Origin: Erysipelotrichaceae bacterium
Lineage (GTDB): Bacteria; Bacillota_I; Bacilli_A; Erysipelotrichales; Erysipelotrichaceae
Assembly: GCA_003446295.1 (NCBI GenBank)
Contig: DMBB01000334.1
Coordinates: 1-11,035, forward strand
DNA: 11,035 bases
Direction: 5' to 3'
Shown piece after piece: positions 1 through 7,689 of the stretch (positions are counted from its first letter, which is position 1; each line of letters begins with the position of its first letter). Both the position numbers and the translations under genes were made by a program. Below the pieces are notes generated by a model, which had not been told where the DNA came from, ran no database searches, and was given only the letters and a program-made list of their open reading frames with translations.

Positions 1-1036
1 GTTTTACAGTACGTCCGCGGGAAACACTTCCCATAAAGAACGGAGATGCAACACACCATACAAGCCAGTAAGCCCAGTAAAAGATCGTCCAGTTCTGAGG
101 AAAACTGCTGGTACGAAGCGGATCAGTCCATGTACTCAGCTGTATATAATTCTGCAGCATATTGCCAAGCGCGGATACGCCGGTTTCTATGATATACCTT
201 GCCTGCCCGCCGCATATCAGGACATAAGCCAGAAGCGCGCCGAACAGGTACATGCATGCGTTTGCCAGCCAGGATACACCCTTGATTCCGCGCAGAACAG
301 CAATCGTATATACGATACATGTAACAAGCAGGATCATGATCGTTACATATTTTGAATCGGGGATCCCGAACACATTTGACAAAGCTGCGGACAGCAGCGG
401 GGTCGCAACAGAGAATGTTGTAGCCGTTCCTGCGATCAGTGCCGTAACAGCCAGCACATCGATCAGTTTTCCCGGCCAGCGGTCAGTCATGTCTCCGAGG
501 ATCGGACGGCAGGCTTCAGAGTATTTCTGCTTCTTGACACCGCGCACATGGAGCATAAATCCGAAACATGCAGCAAGCGTTGCATAAAAACTCCATACAG
601 TCGGACCCCAGTGAAACAGCGGATATGTACTGGCCCAATCCTGGATGCTTCCAAGCTCAGCAACATGAGGTTCCTGTGCATAATAGATCCATTCACAGAA
701 GGAATAAAAAAGGATATCCGCCGCCAGACCGCAGGTAAACACCATAGCTCCCCATGTCCAGAAACCGTACTGCGGTCTTTCATTCTGACCGCCTAAACGT
801 ATCTGACCGATCTTCGAAAAGGAAATGCACAGAGACAGGACCAGGATCGCCAGACCGACAAGCAGATAATATACACCAAATGTATCTCCCAGGAAGAAAC
901 GGATAGCAGAAAGCATATGTGTGGACTGTTCCGGGAAAATGATAAATATTGCACAGAGGATCAGGATCGCGGTAAACGGCACGATCGTTGTCCAGGGGTC
1001 GATCCTTCTGCTTTGCTCATTTTTCTGTCTGTTCAT
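1..1036 (-). CDS. BCCT-family trimethylammonium (probably choline) transporter, C-terminus beyond window
   Basis: Only the first 345 codons are present; the frame runs open through base 1, and family members are about 500-550 residues. The protein is strongly hydrophobic with repeated membrane segments. BCCT hallmarks are visible: NERP at 85-88, FHWGP at 141-145, the substrate-binding tryptophan box in 'FPQNWTIFYWAYW' (W316, Y320, W321, W324), and SRGRTV at 339-344. The usual glycine-rich GMGIG segment is replaced by 'FTCGLAADILF' (100-110), which recalls the carnitine antiporter CaiT rather than the Na+-coupled BetP/OpuD group. It is the last visible gene of the operon and overlaps licC by 20 bases. 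AAGGAG lies 7 bases before the ATG at 1036; an in-frame ATG at 1039 is possible but closer to the ribosome site. The choline genes next door make choline the likely substrate (inference); betaine or carnitine cannot be excluded. Confidence 0.9.
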   Translation of the reverse strand, partial: MNRQKNEQSRRIDPWTTIVPFTAILILCAIFIIFPEQSTHMLSAIRFFLGDTFGVYYLLVGLAILVLSLCISFSKIGQIRLGGQNERPQYGFWTWGAMVFTCGLAADILFYSFCEWIYYAQEPHVAELGSIQDWASTYPLFHWGPTVWSFYATLAACFGFMLHVRGVKKQKYSEACRPILGDMTDRWPGKLIDVLAVTALIAGTATTFSVATPLLSAALSNVFGIPDSKYVTIMILLVTCIVYTIAVLRGIKGVSWLANACMYLFGALLAYVLICGGQARYIIETGVSALGNMLQNYIQLSTWTDPLRTSSFPQNWTIFYWAYWLVWCVASPFFMGSVSRGRTVK

Positions 1037-1766
1037 CATAAATCTCCTTCAGCAGAATGCTGTAAGCGGGATCGGCTTCTGCCAGTTCCTGCAGACTATC
1101 GATCTCTTCAACATCTCCCCTGTTCATTGGGGTGATACCCAGTTCGTACTCAGTAAAATGACAGAACATGGGAACATCATCCCAGTAAATAGTCCTGTTT
1201 TTCTTTTCATCAAATTCATACTCTAAATGATTCTTCAGTCTTCTTCCGTCTTCCGCAGTCCACCGGCTGATGCTGTAGAGCTGCCAGCCTTTTTTTCCGC
1301 CGGTACGGCTGCATGACTGTACAATTCCGTCCTTCACATCCATGAGCCATTCATTTGTTTCCTCTTCGGTCCATACAGCGTTATAACCTGACCGGTCAAA
1401 CTCTGGATGCAGAACCTTCGGATCATGAATGATCTGATCACCATCTAGGATGATACAGTCCTCCAGATACTGTCTTGCAAAATACAGGGATGAGATGTTG
1501 TTGCATGTGTCATACATCGGATTTTCGATGAGATCGATCTCCGGATGATCTTCCTTCAGACATGCAAACTGTTCCTTCAGATATCCGGTGACAACATGGA
1601 TCTCCGTGATCCCGTTCTGCTTCAGTGCATCGATCACAGTTGATATCATTTTTCTGCCATTGACTTCAACAAGCGGTTTCGGGACACTCAGCGTCAAAGG
1701 ACGCATACGGTTCCCTGTACCTGCCGCAACGATCACTGCACGTTTTACAAGATGCTTCGGTTTCAT
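1017..1766 (-). CDS. licC: LicC, CTP:phosphocholine cytidylyltransferase
   Basis: This 249-residue soluble nucleotidyltransferase is close in size to pneumococcal LicC (about 229). It should convert phosphocholine and CTP to CDP-choline in the cytoplasm, the activated donor for decorating surface polymers. The nucleotide loop is AAGTGNRMRPLT (14-25) followed by PKPLVEVNG (29-37). LDGD (107-110) supplies the first acidic metal-site residues, and EIDS (221-224) near the C-terminus has the Asp expected as second ligand. TNEW (137-140) and YWDD (194-197) match features I recall from pneumococcal LicC. The ATG overlaps the stop of the upstream kinase fusion as ATGA, and GGGAGG sits 7 bases before it, so translational coupling is likely. 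Activation of phosphoethanolamine or aminoethylphosphonate is an alternative, but the LicA-type kinase upstream and the BCCT transporter downstream favour choline. Confidence 0.9.
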   Translation of the reverse strand: MKPKHLVKRAVIVAAGTGNRMRPLTLSVPKPLVEVNGRKMISTVIDALKQNGITEIHVVTGYLKEQFACLKEDHPEIDLIENPMYDTCNNISSLYFARQYLEDCIILDGDQIIHDPKVLHPEFDRSGYNAVWTEEETNEWLMDVKDGIVQSCSRTGGKKGWQLYSISRWTAEDGRRLKNHLEYEFDEKKNRTIYWDDVPMFCHFTEYELGITPMNRGDVEEIDSLQELAEADPAYSILLKEIYDEQTEK

Positions 1767-3541
1767 TTCATTTCCTCCCGATTTCCGATCTGCACCAGTA
1801 CATATCTGGAATAGTCCTTTGCAAAACGGTACTGCCGCAAACTGTATTCCCCGAACTCAACACCTAACTGGCGTTTGTATTCACACCAGTTGGACCAGAG
1901 AAGACCGCACACAGCGATATAGCATTTGATCTTTAAACGTACATCATCCGGACATGACCCTTCGAAGTACAGATCGATCAGATGATCGACCTGTTCCCTG
2001 CTGTACATACTGTAAATGCAGAACATGGCAATATCTACATGCGGGTCCTGCATACCGGCATATTCCCAATCTGTCAGCTGCAGCTTTTCTTCCCCGTTTT
2101 CCGGATAGAACAGAAAATTATCACATACTGCATCAATATGTGTCAGACAGATATCTTTCTGCTGCCTATCCAGATAATCCTTCAGACGGAATACGTCAGC
2201 TTTTGTCTGTTTGTAATCACGATAGACAGAAGGCTGTCCGTCCCACAGCGACTCATAAAACTTGATCTGTCCGAACAGATCAAAACCATGTCCGACAGAC
2301 AGTCTCATTTCATGAAATTCTTTCAGTTTCCGCATGCATCGTTTCAGATCTTCATCATTAAATGGATCACATGTTCTGACATCAGACAGATAACGTGTGA
2401 TCTTATATCCGGTCCTCTCATCGATATACAGAGGATCATCACAAAGACCTTTCCCGTGTATCGTACGGAAGACCGCCGCTTCATGCCTGCGATCGATCAG
2501 CTGATCAGTACCCTCACCCGGGATCCGCATGATATATTGGCAATCATGTACAGTGAACAGGAATGACCGGTTGGTCATCCCTTTTTTCAGTACAAGAATA
2601 TTCCTGATCTCATCCGGATCTGCATGAAGCTGCATGCAGATCGTTTCTATCGCATCAGACTGCAGTGCTTCAGAATTATGATCAAAGTCACGAAGCTGTT
2701 CATATGTATTGATTTCTGTAATATCACCCGGTTCAGCGATATCCGCAAAAACACACGGAGATCCTTCAGAGAACAGCGCTTCTTCCCAAAACATCCTGTC
2801 GTGGTTTTCTGAAGATACAAGTTCCTTGATCCGTTTACGCAGAAAAGCCGCATCTTCTTTCCGAAGATAGCAGATACCATACATCCGGTTTCCTTTTCCA
2901 CGTGTCCGCATCAGAACTCCGTTCCTGCCTGCCCTCACCAAGCTGTCTTCTGCTGTTTCAGTTCCGATCACATACCTGGAGACCAGTTCATAACTTCGGA
3001 ACGGATTGCTGCGGCAATAAAGGTCACAGGGAACGATGTAGGTATCACCGAGTTTATCCAATGCTTTGTATAGGCTGAAGAGATTATTCTTTGTTGAATA
3101 ATCCGGGTTATAGACAATATCAGCATTATACTCATCGATCAGGTATTCAAATGAATCTTTCATGAAACCCGTAACTACCGTAATATCATGGATCCCAGCA
3201 TCATGAAGCTGACAGATCAGACGATCGATCAATTTCTGCCCTTTCACCTCAAGAAGCGCCTTCGGTGTCTCTGTATTGATCGGTACCATACGCATTCCAA
3301 AACCCGCAGCAAGGATCACGGCATTTTCAGGCACTGAACTGTGAAACAGTTCTTCAGCCTGTTCTGTCAGTCTGTTATCACTGCTGAGATAGCCTGTTTC
3401 TTTTAACTGTTTCAATAATTTATTAACTTTGCCCAGCGAACAGTCTGCGCGTGCTGCAAGTTCCCGCTGACTGAACATTTTGCATTTTCTGATCTCACTC
3501 AGCACACAGGCTTCCGCCTGACTCAATTCTTTTTGTTTCAT
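1763..3541 (-). CDS. licA: Winged-helix / LicC-like nucleotidyltransferase / LicA choline kinase three-domain fusion
   Basis: The protein has 592 residues in three parts. Residues 1-65 look like a winged helix-turn-helix: 'SQRELAARADCSLGKVNKLL' followed by a KETGYL wing and LTEQAEELF. Residues 72-288 are a LicC-like nucleotidyltransferase with ILAAGFGMRM (76-85), TPKALLEVKG (92-101) and PCDLY (171-175). Residues 300-590 are a LicA choline kinase with GMTN (321-324), GEGTDQLIDR (342-351), catalytic loop HIDAVCDN (468-475; D470, N475), metal motif DWEY (491-494), and a C-terminal WSNWCEYKRQLG stretch typical of LicA. The kinase phosphorylates imported choline with ATP. In the fused transferase the conserved C-terminal Asp is replaced (EINT, N278) and TNEW is absent, unlike the stand-alone LicC, so its activity or substrate may differ. 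AAGGTG lies 5 bases before the ATG. The winged helix could make it a regulator (inference). Confidence 0.9.
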   Translation of the reverse strand: MKQKELSQAEACVLSEIRKCKMFSQRELAARADCSLGKVNKLLKQLKETGYLSSDNRLTEQAEELFHSSVPENAVILAAGFGMRMVPINTETPKALLEVKGQKLIDRLICQLHDAGIHDITVVTGFMKDSFEYLIDEYNADIVYNPDYSTKNNLFSLYKALDKLGDTYIVPCDLYCRSNPFRSYELVSRYVIGTETAEDSLVRAGRNGVLMRTRGKGNRMYGICYLRKEDAAFLRKRIKELVSSENHDRMFWEEALFSEGSPCVFADIAEPGDITEINTYEQLRDFDHNSEALQSDAIETICMQLHADPDEIRNILVLKKGMTNRSFLFTVHDCQYIMRIPGEGTDQLIDRRHEAAVFRTIHGKGLCDDPLYIDERTGYKITRYLSDVRTCDPFNDEDLKRCMRKLKEFHEMRLSVGHGFDLFGQIKFYESLWDGQPSVYRDYKQTKADVFRLKDYLDRQQKDICLTHIDAVCDNFLFYPENGEEKLQLTDWEYAGMQDPHVDIAMFCIYSMYSREQVDHLIDLYFEGSCPDDVRLKIKCYIAVCGLLWSNWCEYKRQLGVEFGEYSLRQYRFAKDYSRYVLVQIGNREEMK

Positions 3542-3615
3542 ATGTTCACCTTCTTTTAGTCCTGTCTATTTAATGAACGGGGTCTGCATCAAAAAAGACA
3601 TTCAAGTGCGATGAA
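3542..3615 (-). other. Short gap between membrane-phosphatase gene and kinase-fusion gene
   Basis: This 74-base gap is the only non-overlapping junction in the operon. It carries the AAGGTG ribosome site of the kinase fusion. I find no stem-loop followed by a T-run and no convincing promoter: TTGATG is present, but nothing close to TATAAT lies at the right distance. Read-through from upstream is therefore the simplest reading. Confidence 0.5.
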
Positions 3616-5562
3616 TTATGGCCGTGTATAAATAATCCCTGTCGGCTTATAATCCTCCTGATGTGAGGCGTTGCCTTCGAGGATAAACTCTCTCATCTCA
3701 TATTCTTTGTTGTAGTGATAGCCAAGATAACGCCTTTGACGGTAGTCTCCTTCTTTCCATACAAACTGCTCATCTTCTTTGTTTCCGTCCAGCAGAGATG
3801 TATAAAGATCCTGAAGATCCGTGAAGGAGACCGGTGCTTTTGATATTCTGAAATCATGGCGCTCATGAAAACCTTTAACCATCAGCAGCGGATTTGCTCT
3901 TTCAGTTAATCCTGTGTTTTCAAAACCATAGCCATGATCAGCCATGATGATCACTGCGGTCTGGTCATAGACATCGGTATTCCTCAATTCCTGCACGAAT
4001 TCCGCAGCAGTTTTCATACTGACTGTTACATCAGTTTTGTAGCTGCCCATTCCGGGTTCGATAATGGAAAAGTCTTCATCGTAATCAAACGGTGTATGTG
4101 CGCCATCGAGATGATAGAACTTAAACACCGGCATATGATCATCCGAAACGGTGAAACCTGTGCTGTTCATCTGTTCATGGAAACGTACATTTCCATGATC
4201 AAAATCGTTGGCCAGCATTCCTTCGGGAAGTTTCCTGAGTGAAAGAAATTCACCCGGTTCAAAACGGATCAGGGGTTTCAGATAGTACGGTGCATATTTA
4301 AACAGCGTTAATCTCAATGATGCTCCAGCATATTCTTTCAAAGAGGAAAACTCTGCATCATAGCGGTATGCGTTGCGATATCGGCCGATCGTATCATAAT
4401 CAGTCAAGTACATGAGATCATGATCGTAGTAATCGATCAGCCATTCTTCCCTTTCGAGTCTTTGGAACAACGGTGATTCCTGCATGGCATTCAGCTGAAA
4501 ATCATGGAAGTTTTCCTGATTTTCAAACCATTTTCCGTTCATGATATACGGTACAGCTTCCTGCGTGAAGGAATACGTTCCGGAAGTGTCCGGGTAAAAC
4601 ATGAAATCCGCAAATGTCTCTTTGTAGAACTCCGGTTCTTCAGCCATCTGCTTCTGTACAGCCCGTGAATCAACAGCATCCAGAAGAAATATGATGAAAT
4701 TTTTCTCCGGTGACAGCTCTGAGTAATGGGCTTCCGAAATTATGTAATGCAGTTTCTGATCCATGATATTTGTTGTAAATACCATCATGATGTTCATGAT
4801 TCCAAGCGCTGCAGCAATCAGAAATGATATGACTGTCATCAGGAGCAGTCCCGCTTCTTTGAGCTTATGATACATAACAGCTGCTCCAGCTATGACCAGA
4901 ATCGTAACAAATAATGAAATGACCATATCCGTATAGTACTCATTCCATACAGGAGTCGTACCGTCCATCGGCGGTACATGTCCGGACATGAATACTCCAT
5001 GGATATACAGGATCACTGTTATAGAGAACACTGCGGCACACAGTATAGTGAATGCATTGCGGCTGTATTTCCGGACGTTCATCAGGATCACAGTCAATAA
5101 AGCACAAAGCAGAAAAAACAGAGGAACTGCCGCTTTGATCATGATCGGATAATCAAACCAGAATTCATTGCGGTTACTGACATAGATCTCTGAAGGACCG
5201 TAAACAATCAGCAGATACACGAAAGCAGCCGGTATGAATACCGCAGCAGGAACATCGCTCCAAATACCGGTTTTTACATCGTCTGTGTGCACCGGATAGT
5301 GAAGTTCATCTTTTATTCCCTTAACAGGATCATTAAAATAAAGATCATCACTTTCAAAATCTTTATATGATGATGAACCGATATTCAGTCTGCGCGCGAT
5401 CCTGTGCCAGTAGATATTCAAAAAAGCACTGAGACCAATCATAACACCCGCCAGCGCCTGAATTGCATAGGTCGTTACTGACGGATCGATATATGCCTGG
5501 ACCCGAATCGTCAGGATCATATCCAGCAGAAACACATAATAAAGAATTCTGAACAGTTTCAT
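3616..5562 (-). CDS. Polytopic membrane protein with extracytoplasmic alkaline-phosphatase/sulfatase-superfamily domain (paralogue 1)
   Basis: Residues are numbered from the upstream GTG at 5571. The N-terminal half has about seven hydrophobic segments, near 7-25, 33-54, 107-125, 142-164, 171-190, 214-233 and 240-265, which would place the C-terminal half outside the membrane. The first ends in 'VQAYIDPSVTTYAIQALAG', shared with the plus-strand paralogue. Residues 290-600 resemble the alkaline phosphatase superfamily that includes sulfatases, LtaS and phosphoethanolamine transferases: NFIIFLLDAVDSR (D298, D301), FYPDTSGTYSFT with T336 as candidate nucleophile, FYHLDGAHTPF (H487, H492) and IIMADHGYGFE (D545, H546). 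The ATG at 5562 has AGGAA 10 bases upstream; the GTG at 5571 overlaps the previous stop but is too close to that site. The exact reaction is unknown; phospho-group transfer to, or removal from, a surface polymer is inferred from neighbours. I assign no gene name. Confidence 0.82.
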   Translation of the reverse strand: MKLFRILYYVFLLDMILTIRVQAYIDPSVTTYAIQALAGVMIGLSAFLNIYWHRIARRLNIGSSSYKDFESDDLYFNDPVKGIKDELHYPVHTDDVKTGIWSDVPAAVFIPAAFVYLLIVYGPSEIYVSNRNEFWFDYPIMIKAAVPLFFLLCALLTVILMNVRKYSRNAFTILCAAVFSITVILYIHGVFMSGHVPPMDGTTPVWNEYYTDMVISLFVTILVIAGAAVMYHKLKEAGLLLMTVISFLIAAALGIMNIMMVFTTNIMDQKLHYIISEAHYSELSPEKNFIIFLLDAVDSRAVQKQMAEEPEFYKETFADFMFYPDTSGTYSFTQEAVPYIMNGKWFENQENFHDFQLNAMQESPLFQRLEREEWLIDYYDHDLMYLTDYDTIGRYRNAYRYDAEFSSLKEYAGASLRLTLFKYAPYYLKPLIRFEPGEFLSLRKLPEGMLANDFDHGNVRFHEQMNSTGFTVSDDHMPVFKFYHLDGAHTPFDYDEDFSIIEPGMGSYKTDVTVSMKTAAEFVQELRNTDVYDQTAVIIMADHGYGFENTGLTERANPLLMVKGFHERHDFRISKAPVSFTDLQDLYTSLLDGNKEDEQFVWKEGDYRQRRYLGYHYNKEYEMREFILEGNASHQEDYKPTGIIYTRP

Positions 5563-5567
5563 CTGAT

Positions 5568-7673
5568 TCACGCTTCCTGCTTATTCCCTTCATGGCGTTC
5601 ACGGACTTTGCGGAATACTGCATCGATGATATATCTGGCACCGACTTCTGCACTGTTTCCAAGGTTGAACACATATTCGTTCGTAAGCTTCTGTATGGTC
5701 TCACGGTATTCATCACTGTGACTGAGCAGATATGCGATCTTTTCCCTGATCTCTCCTACATTTTCCAGTTCAATGGACATACCGACTACATCCCTGGTCC
5801 AGATATCAAACGGTACCGTATCGATCCTCTGATATTCCGGATTCATGACCTTCATCGGTGTGTTGACAAATACAGCGGGTTTATCTGTAGTAAAAACAAA
5901 TTCATAAGCTACGCTTGACCAGTCGCTGACAATGATATCTGCTTCAAATACGGTACTGTTTGAAGTAAAGTCAGTCTGTATTTCGATATTTTTATTATCT
6001 TTGTACTTAACCTTTAGGGCTTCCAGTTTCGGTCCGTTATGACGAACATGCTGCGGATGAGGACGGACAATGATCCGGTAGTCTTCCTCCTTCAGTGCTT
6101 CAAGGATCTCTTCCAGACAGCTGTCCATAATATTTCCAGTGTGCCATGACGGAGCGATCAGCACAGTCTTCTGATCATGCGGTACATGAGAAGCAGCCTG
6201 ATAGTCTCTGCGCATGTCATCCAGCAGCGGATAACCGCATTCCAGCAGTACTTTTTCAGGCAGTTCATATACCTTCTCCTGCTTGCGTATTTCTTCTACC
6301 TGATGTTTGCCGGCAAGAAAGACAGTATCAAAATGATCAACTGCACCTTTTCTGAATGTAAGATTATAGGAACCGATGCCATGGCAGAGATTGATGTATT
6401 CAATATCCTTGCGGACATAACTTCTTTTGATCTGATATGTTTCAAGGTCCGGCATTGTCATTGCCACAACATCAGCATCCATCTTCATCATCAGTGTGAT
6501 CAGTGTTTTCATGTCGATGTAATATGGAATGATCTGAGGATCATTCTTAGCCATTTCAAAAACATGGTCATCGGGATCACTGGTGATATAGTGGATCGGA
6601 ATATTCGTATACTTCAGGATATATTCGATCATTCCGGCATAGTATTTATAGAATCCGTTGGATTCAGAGTAAAAAACCAGATGTTTGTTTCCTACAGAAA
6701 AGAAACGTTTATAGTCCTGTCTGACACGTCTTCGGAGCGGATCATTCAGTTTGAATTTTTCTTTTGGTCCTTCCAGTTCATCCAGTTCTTTTTGTGTCTG
6801 CAGCAGTGCATCATAATCGACCTTTTTGCGCGGATCGATCATCCAGTTCAGCAGGTACTGCTGAGCGATCGCCAGAAGGTTGCTTGCGACCCAGTAAAGA
6901 GCTACACCTGCAGGAACATAAAAGCCAAGATATAAGGAAAGTGCTACAGAAAAGATCATGGTACCGTATCTTCCCCACCATCCCTGTTCTTTCTGAAGAA
7001 CGTTAGCCTGATTTTCAGCAATGCTCAGAAGCCATGCTGAAAAAGCTGCCATCAGGGGAGCGATCAGTGACAGGCCGCCGCGGATCGAAGCGATCCAGCT
7101 GAGATCGATTCCCAGGAAAGACAGATGGAACGAGCGAATCTGTCCGGCAGCAGGTACCGCCTGAGAATTGTCTGAAGAGGCACAATAGGTTTCAAAAACA
7201 GTATCATCTCCGTTCTGAATATCCTCTATGACAGCCAGCTGGAGAGAATTGGATTCCGGGTCCAGTTCCTCATGACGCTCAAGAACAGTGGAAATGAATG
7301 AGTCAGTAATGTCAGCCGGAACTTTGAGGATATAACTGATCGGCCGATAGATAACAGTCACCACACCCATCAGAAGTGTGATCTGAATGATCAAAGGGAT
7401 CAATGTGGCCAGCGGATTATATCCTTCTTTTTTATAAAGCTTTGACTGCTCCTCGGAGATCGTATCCTTATCTCCGTAATATCTGGTTTTGATTCGGTTC
7501 AGATCCGGCTGCATCTTCACCATTTTGATCGAATTGTTATGAACCCATACAGAAAGCGGGAAAAGAATGATCTTAGTGATCAATGTGAACAGAATGATCG
7601 CCAGTCCGTAGTTTCTGCACAGACCGTAACATATATTCATAACCGTTCCTAACAATCCCGAAAACCATTCCAT
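5568..7673 (-). CDS. YidC/Oxa1-type membrane domain fused to TagB/TagF-type CDP-glycerol glycerophosphotransferase
   Basis: The 701-residue product is an uninterrupted fusion. Residues 1-275 follow the YidC/Oxa1 pattern: first core helix 'YGLAIILFTLITKIILFPL' (22-40), a charged cytoplasmic segment (50-85), NPLATLIPLIIQ (86-97), a long acidic outer loop (about 111-180), then APLMAAFSAWLL and PAGVALYWVASNLLAIAQQ (254-272). The conserved hydrophilic-groove Arg of helix 1 is Lys (K34), and no lipoprotein cysteine precedes it. Residues 325-690 match the TagB/TagF glycerophosphotransferases: CHGIGS (430-435; H431), APSWHTGN (507-514), RPHP (537-540; H539) and SDWSSVAYEF (583-592). YidC topology puts the transferase in the cytoplasm, where CDP-glycerol (or a related CDP-alditol) is available. 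It is the first gene of the operon, preceded by a weak GGGGT ribosome site, and its stop abuts the next gene. The donor and acceptor are inferred. Confidence 0.88.
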   Translation of the reverse strand: MEWFSGLLGTVMNICYGLCRNYGLAIILFTLITKIILFPLSVWVHNNSIKMVKMQPDLNRIKTRYYGDKDTISEEQSKLYKKEGYNPLATLIPLIIQITLLMGVVTVIYRPISYILKVPADITDSFISTVLERHEELDPESNSLQLAVIEDIQNGDDTVFETYCASSDNSQAVPAAGQIRSFHLSFLGIDLSWIASIRGGLSLIAPLMAAFSAWLLSIAENQANVLQKEQGWWGRYGTMIFSVALSLYLGFYVPAGVALYWVASNLLAIAQQYLLNWMIDPRKKVDYDALLQTQKELDELEGPKEKFKLNDPLRRRVRQDYKRFFSVGNKHLVFYSESNGFYKYYAGMIEYILKYTNIPIHYITSDPDDHVFEMAKNDPQIIPYYIDMKTLITLMMKMDADVVAMTMPDLETYQIKRSYVRKDIEYINLCHGIGSYNLTFRKGAVDHFDTVFLAGKHQVEEIRKQEKVYELPEKVLLECGYPLLDDMRRDYQAASHVPHDQKTVLIAPSWHTGNIMDSCLEEILEALKEEDYRIIVRPHPQHVRHNGPKLEALKVKYKDNKNIEIQTDFTSNSTVFEADIIVSDWSSVAYEFVFTTDKPAVFVNTPMKVMNPEYQRIDTVPFDIWTRDVVGMSIELENVGEIREKIAYLLSHSDEYRETIQKLTNEYVFNLGNSAEVGARYIIDAVFRKVRERHEGNKQEA

Positions 7674-7689
7674 GACATATACCCCGCAT

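Noticed and set aside
1982..2566. A 194-codon open frame on the plus strand, opposite the choline kinase domain
   Set aside because: It is antisense to the highly conserved HIDAVCDN and DWEY region and shows no family motif.
5569..5571. GTG at 5571 as the start of the first membrane-phosphatase gene
   Set aside because: The only ribosome-site-like AGGAA is about 2-3 bases from this GTG but a workable 10 bases from the in-frame ATG at 5562; the GTG remains possible through translational coupling.
6177..6935. A 252-codon open frame on the plus strand, opposite the YidC-TagF gene
   Set aside because: It lies fully antisense to conserved TagF and YidC motifs, starts without a ribosome site, and its hydrophobic Phe/Ile-rich composition is what antisense reading of the real gene gives.
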